Assembly (NCBI GenBank): GCA_031255975.1
Contig: JAIRRM010000008.1
Location: forward strand, 1-6,016
Source of the DNA: Propionibacteriaceae bacterium
GTDB lineage: Bacteria > Actinomycetota > Actinomycetes > Propionibacteriales > Propionibacteriaceae
Reading direction: 5' to 3'
DNA: 6,016 nt
Shown: one piece after another, positions 5,057 to 6,016 of the stretch
Layout of the letters: each line of letters opens with the position of its first letter
Position numbering within the stretch: the stretch's first letter is position 1
Made by a program: the position numbers and the translations under genes
The notes under the pieces: generated by a model
Database searches by the model: none
The model's input: the letters and a program-made list of their open reading frames with translations, nothing else
Told to the model about the DNA's origin: nothing

Positions 5057-6016
5057 CTATTCAGCGGGGCGTGCCAACTGCTGGCCGTTGCGGGTACGGT
5101 GCCGGTTACGCCTCTTAGGTTGCCGCTCGGTAACGGCGATGGGCTGTTGCGACTGAGACTGTTCTTGCTCTGGCTGAGGTTGCTCCCGTCGGGATTGCTC
5201 TCGCGGTTGACTGCGTCCGCCTTTCGAGTCGCGCTCCTGAGCGCGTTGGGTGCGCTCACCGCGAACGCGGGTGCGTTGCCCGTCAGTATCGGAACGCTCC
5301 GGTTTCGGCTCCTTGGGCTTTGGGGGAGCGGTGCGTCCTTTGATGTTTTCGGGGATGCCAAGATCGGCTAGCAGTTCCGCGGTGGTGGAGTACGCCTCAA
5401 TCGGCTCGGCGAACGACAGATCAAGGGCGCGGTTTATCACCTTCCATTTGGTGACATCGCGCCAATCCACGAATGTCACCGCCACCCCGGCGGCACCAGC
5501 GCGCCCAGTGCGCCCGATACGATGCACGTAGGTTTCGGCGTCGTCGGGGCACTCGTAGTTGACCACATGGGTGACACCGGAGACATCGATGCCGCGCGCT
5601 GCCACGTCGGTACACACCAACACGTTGACCTGGTTTTTGCGGAATCGTTTCAGACTGGCTTCGCGAGCCCCCTGTCCCATGTCACCGTGAATGGTGGCAG
5701 CCTCGAAACCACGATCCACCAGGTCGTCCGCCACGCGCTGCGCCGCCCGCTTGGTGTGGGTGAACACCATCATCTTGCCCAAGGTGGGCACTTGCAGCAG
5801 TTTGCCGAGGATTTCGGGTTTGTCAAGGTCGTGGGTCTGATAGACGAATTGGGTGGTGTCAGGCACCGTCATCTGTGCGTCGTGACCCTCAGCGCGCACA
5901 TGCACCGGCTGATGCATGTGCGACTTGGCCAGCGCCACGATGGCCGACGGCATGGTGGCCGAAAACAGCAGCGACTGCCGGTCGGTGCGGGTTTTAGCTA
6001 TCAAAGCCTCCACGTC
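5057..6016 (-). CDS. DEAD-box ATP-dependent RNA helicase, C-terminal part (start beyond window)
   Basis: An ATP-dependent RNA-unwinding enzyme of the RhlE/CsdA-like bacterial DEAD-box group, acting in the cytoplasm on ribosome assembly or mRNA structure. The frame is open to the right edge; the GTG at 6011-6013 is an internal valine, because the preceding Asp and the following EALIAKTRTDRQ fit the stretch between the DEAD motif and motif III. Numbering from that Val: motif III SAT is at 18-20, motif IV MMVFTHT at 81-87, motif V VLVCTDVAARGID at 131-143 and motif VI HRIGRTGR at 164-171, all intact. The helicase C domain ends near residue 220. Residues 226-318 are a disordered tail rich in Arg, Gln, Glu and Pro, ending with a very basic PKRRNRHRTRNG, probably for RNA binding. 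Motifs Q, I and DEAD are outside the window. The gene converges on the surface-protein gene. The family is certain; the subgroup is not. Confidence 0.93.
   Translation of the reverse strand, partial: DVEALIAKTRTDRQSLLFSATMPSAIVALAKSHMHQPVHVRAEGHDAQMTVPDTTQFVYQTHDLDKPEILGKLLQVPTLGKMMVFTHTKRAAQRVADDLVDRGFEAATIHGDMGQGAREASLKRFRKNQVNVLVCTDVAARGIDVSGVTHVVNYECPDDAETYVHRIGRTGRAGAAGVAVTFVDWRDVTKWKVINRALDLSFAEPIEAYSTTAELLADLGIPENIKGRTAPPKPKEPKPERSDTDGQRTRVRGERTQRAQERDSKGGRSQPREQSRREQPQPEQEQSQSQQPIAVTERQPKRRNRHRTRNGQQLARPAE

Noticed and set aside
3988..5361. 457-codon minus-strand ORF
   Set aside because: It runs antisense through the end of the surface-protein gene, through the stem-loop and into another frame of the helicase. 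The composition is that of a shadow frame, and both overlapped genes have clear domains.
5099..5531. Two plus-strand ORFs (5099-5371 and 5250-5531)
   Set aside because: They are opposite-strand shadows of the repetitive Arg/Gln-rich helicase tail and helicase core; the Leu-rich translation is a by-product of that composition.
6011..6013. GTG as the helicase start codon
   Set aside because: The frame stays open to the edge, and motif III follows only 17 residues later, so motifs Q, I and DEAD must lie upstream.

Overview
The window looks like chromosomal DNA of a moderately G+C-rich Gram-positive bacterium, most likely an actinomycete-lineage organism (Actinomycetota). The reasons are a GGAGG ribosome binding site, a giant secreted protein with a Gram-positive C-terminal sorting-signal layout, long stem-loops without a strong T-tract between genes, and an RNA helicase with an Arg/Gln/Pro-rich tail. 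The genus cannot be told from the sequence alone.

Layout, left to right. (1) Positions 1-786, plus strand: the C-terminal part of a PrsA/SurA-type foldase whose start lies before the window. Its parvulin domain has lost both expected catalytic histidines. (2) A stem-loop at 804-841 probably ends that transcript. (3) A gene-poor stretch, 787-1215, holds an AT-rich island (999-1070, 26% G+C by hand count) with a perfect ATGAAAA/TTTTCAT inverted repeat. It also holds a leader with a possible 26-codon peptide ORF that overlaps the next start as ATGA, and a CCTTC element that can pair either with an upstream GGAAGG or with the Shine-Dalgarno sequence. (4) Positions 1216-4983, plus strand: a 1255-residue surface protein with a signal peptide, a large unrecognised N-terminal region with close cysteine pairs, DUF11-like beta-sandwich regions, three SdrD_B/Cna-B-like domains, a noncanonical VPTGG sorting motif, a membrane segment and a KR tail. 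(5) A 25-bp stem-loop at 4990-5054 sits between two convergent genes. (6) Positions 5057-6016, minus strand: the C-terminal part of a DEAD-box RNA helicase whose start lies beyond the right edge.

The foldase and the surface protein would both act outside the membrane, so a chaperone-client relation is conceivable. They appear to be transcribed separately, so this is only inference. The helicase is convergent and probably functionally unrelated. I see no CRISPR array, insertion sequence, tRNA or rRNA. The observations most worth following are the surface protein, with its odd anchor and unassigned N-terminal half, and the possible translational control in its leader.
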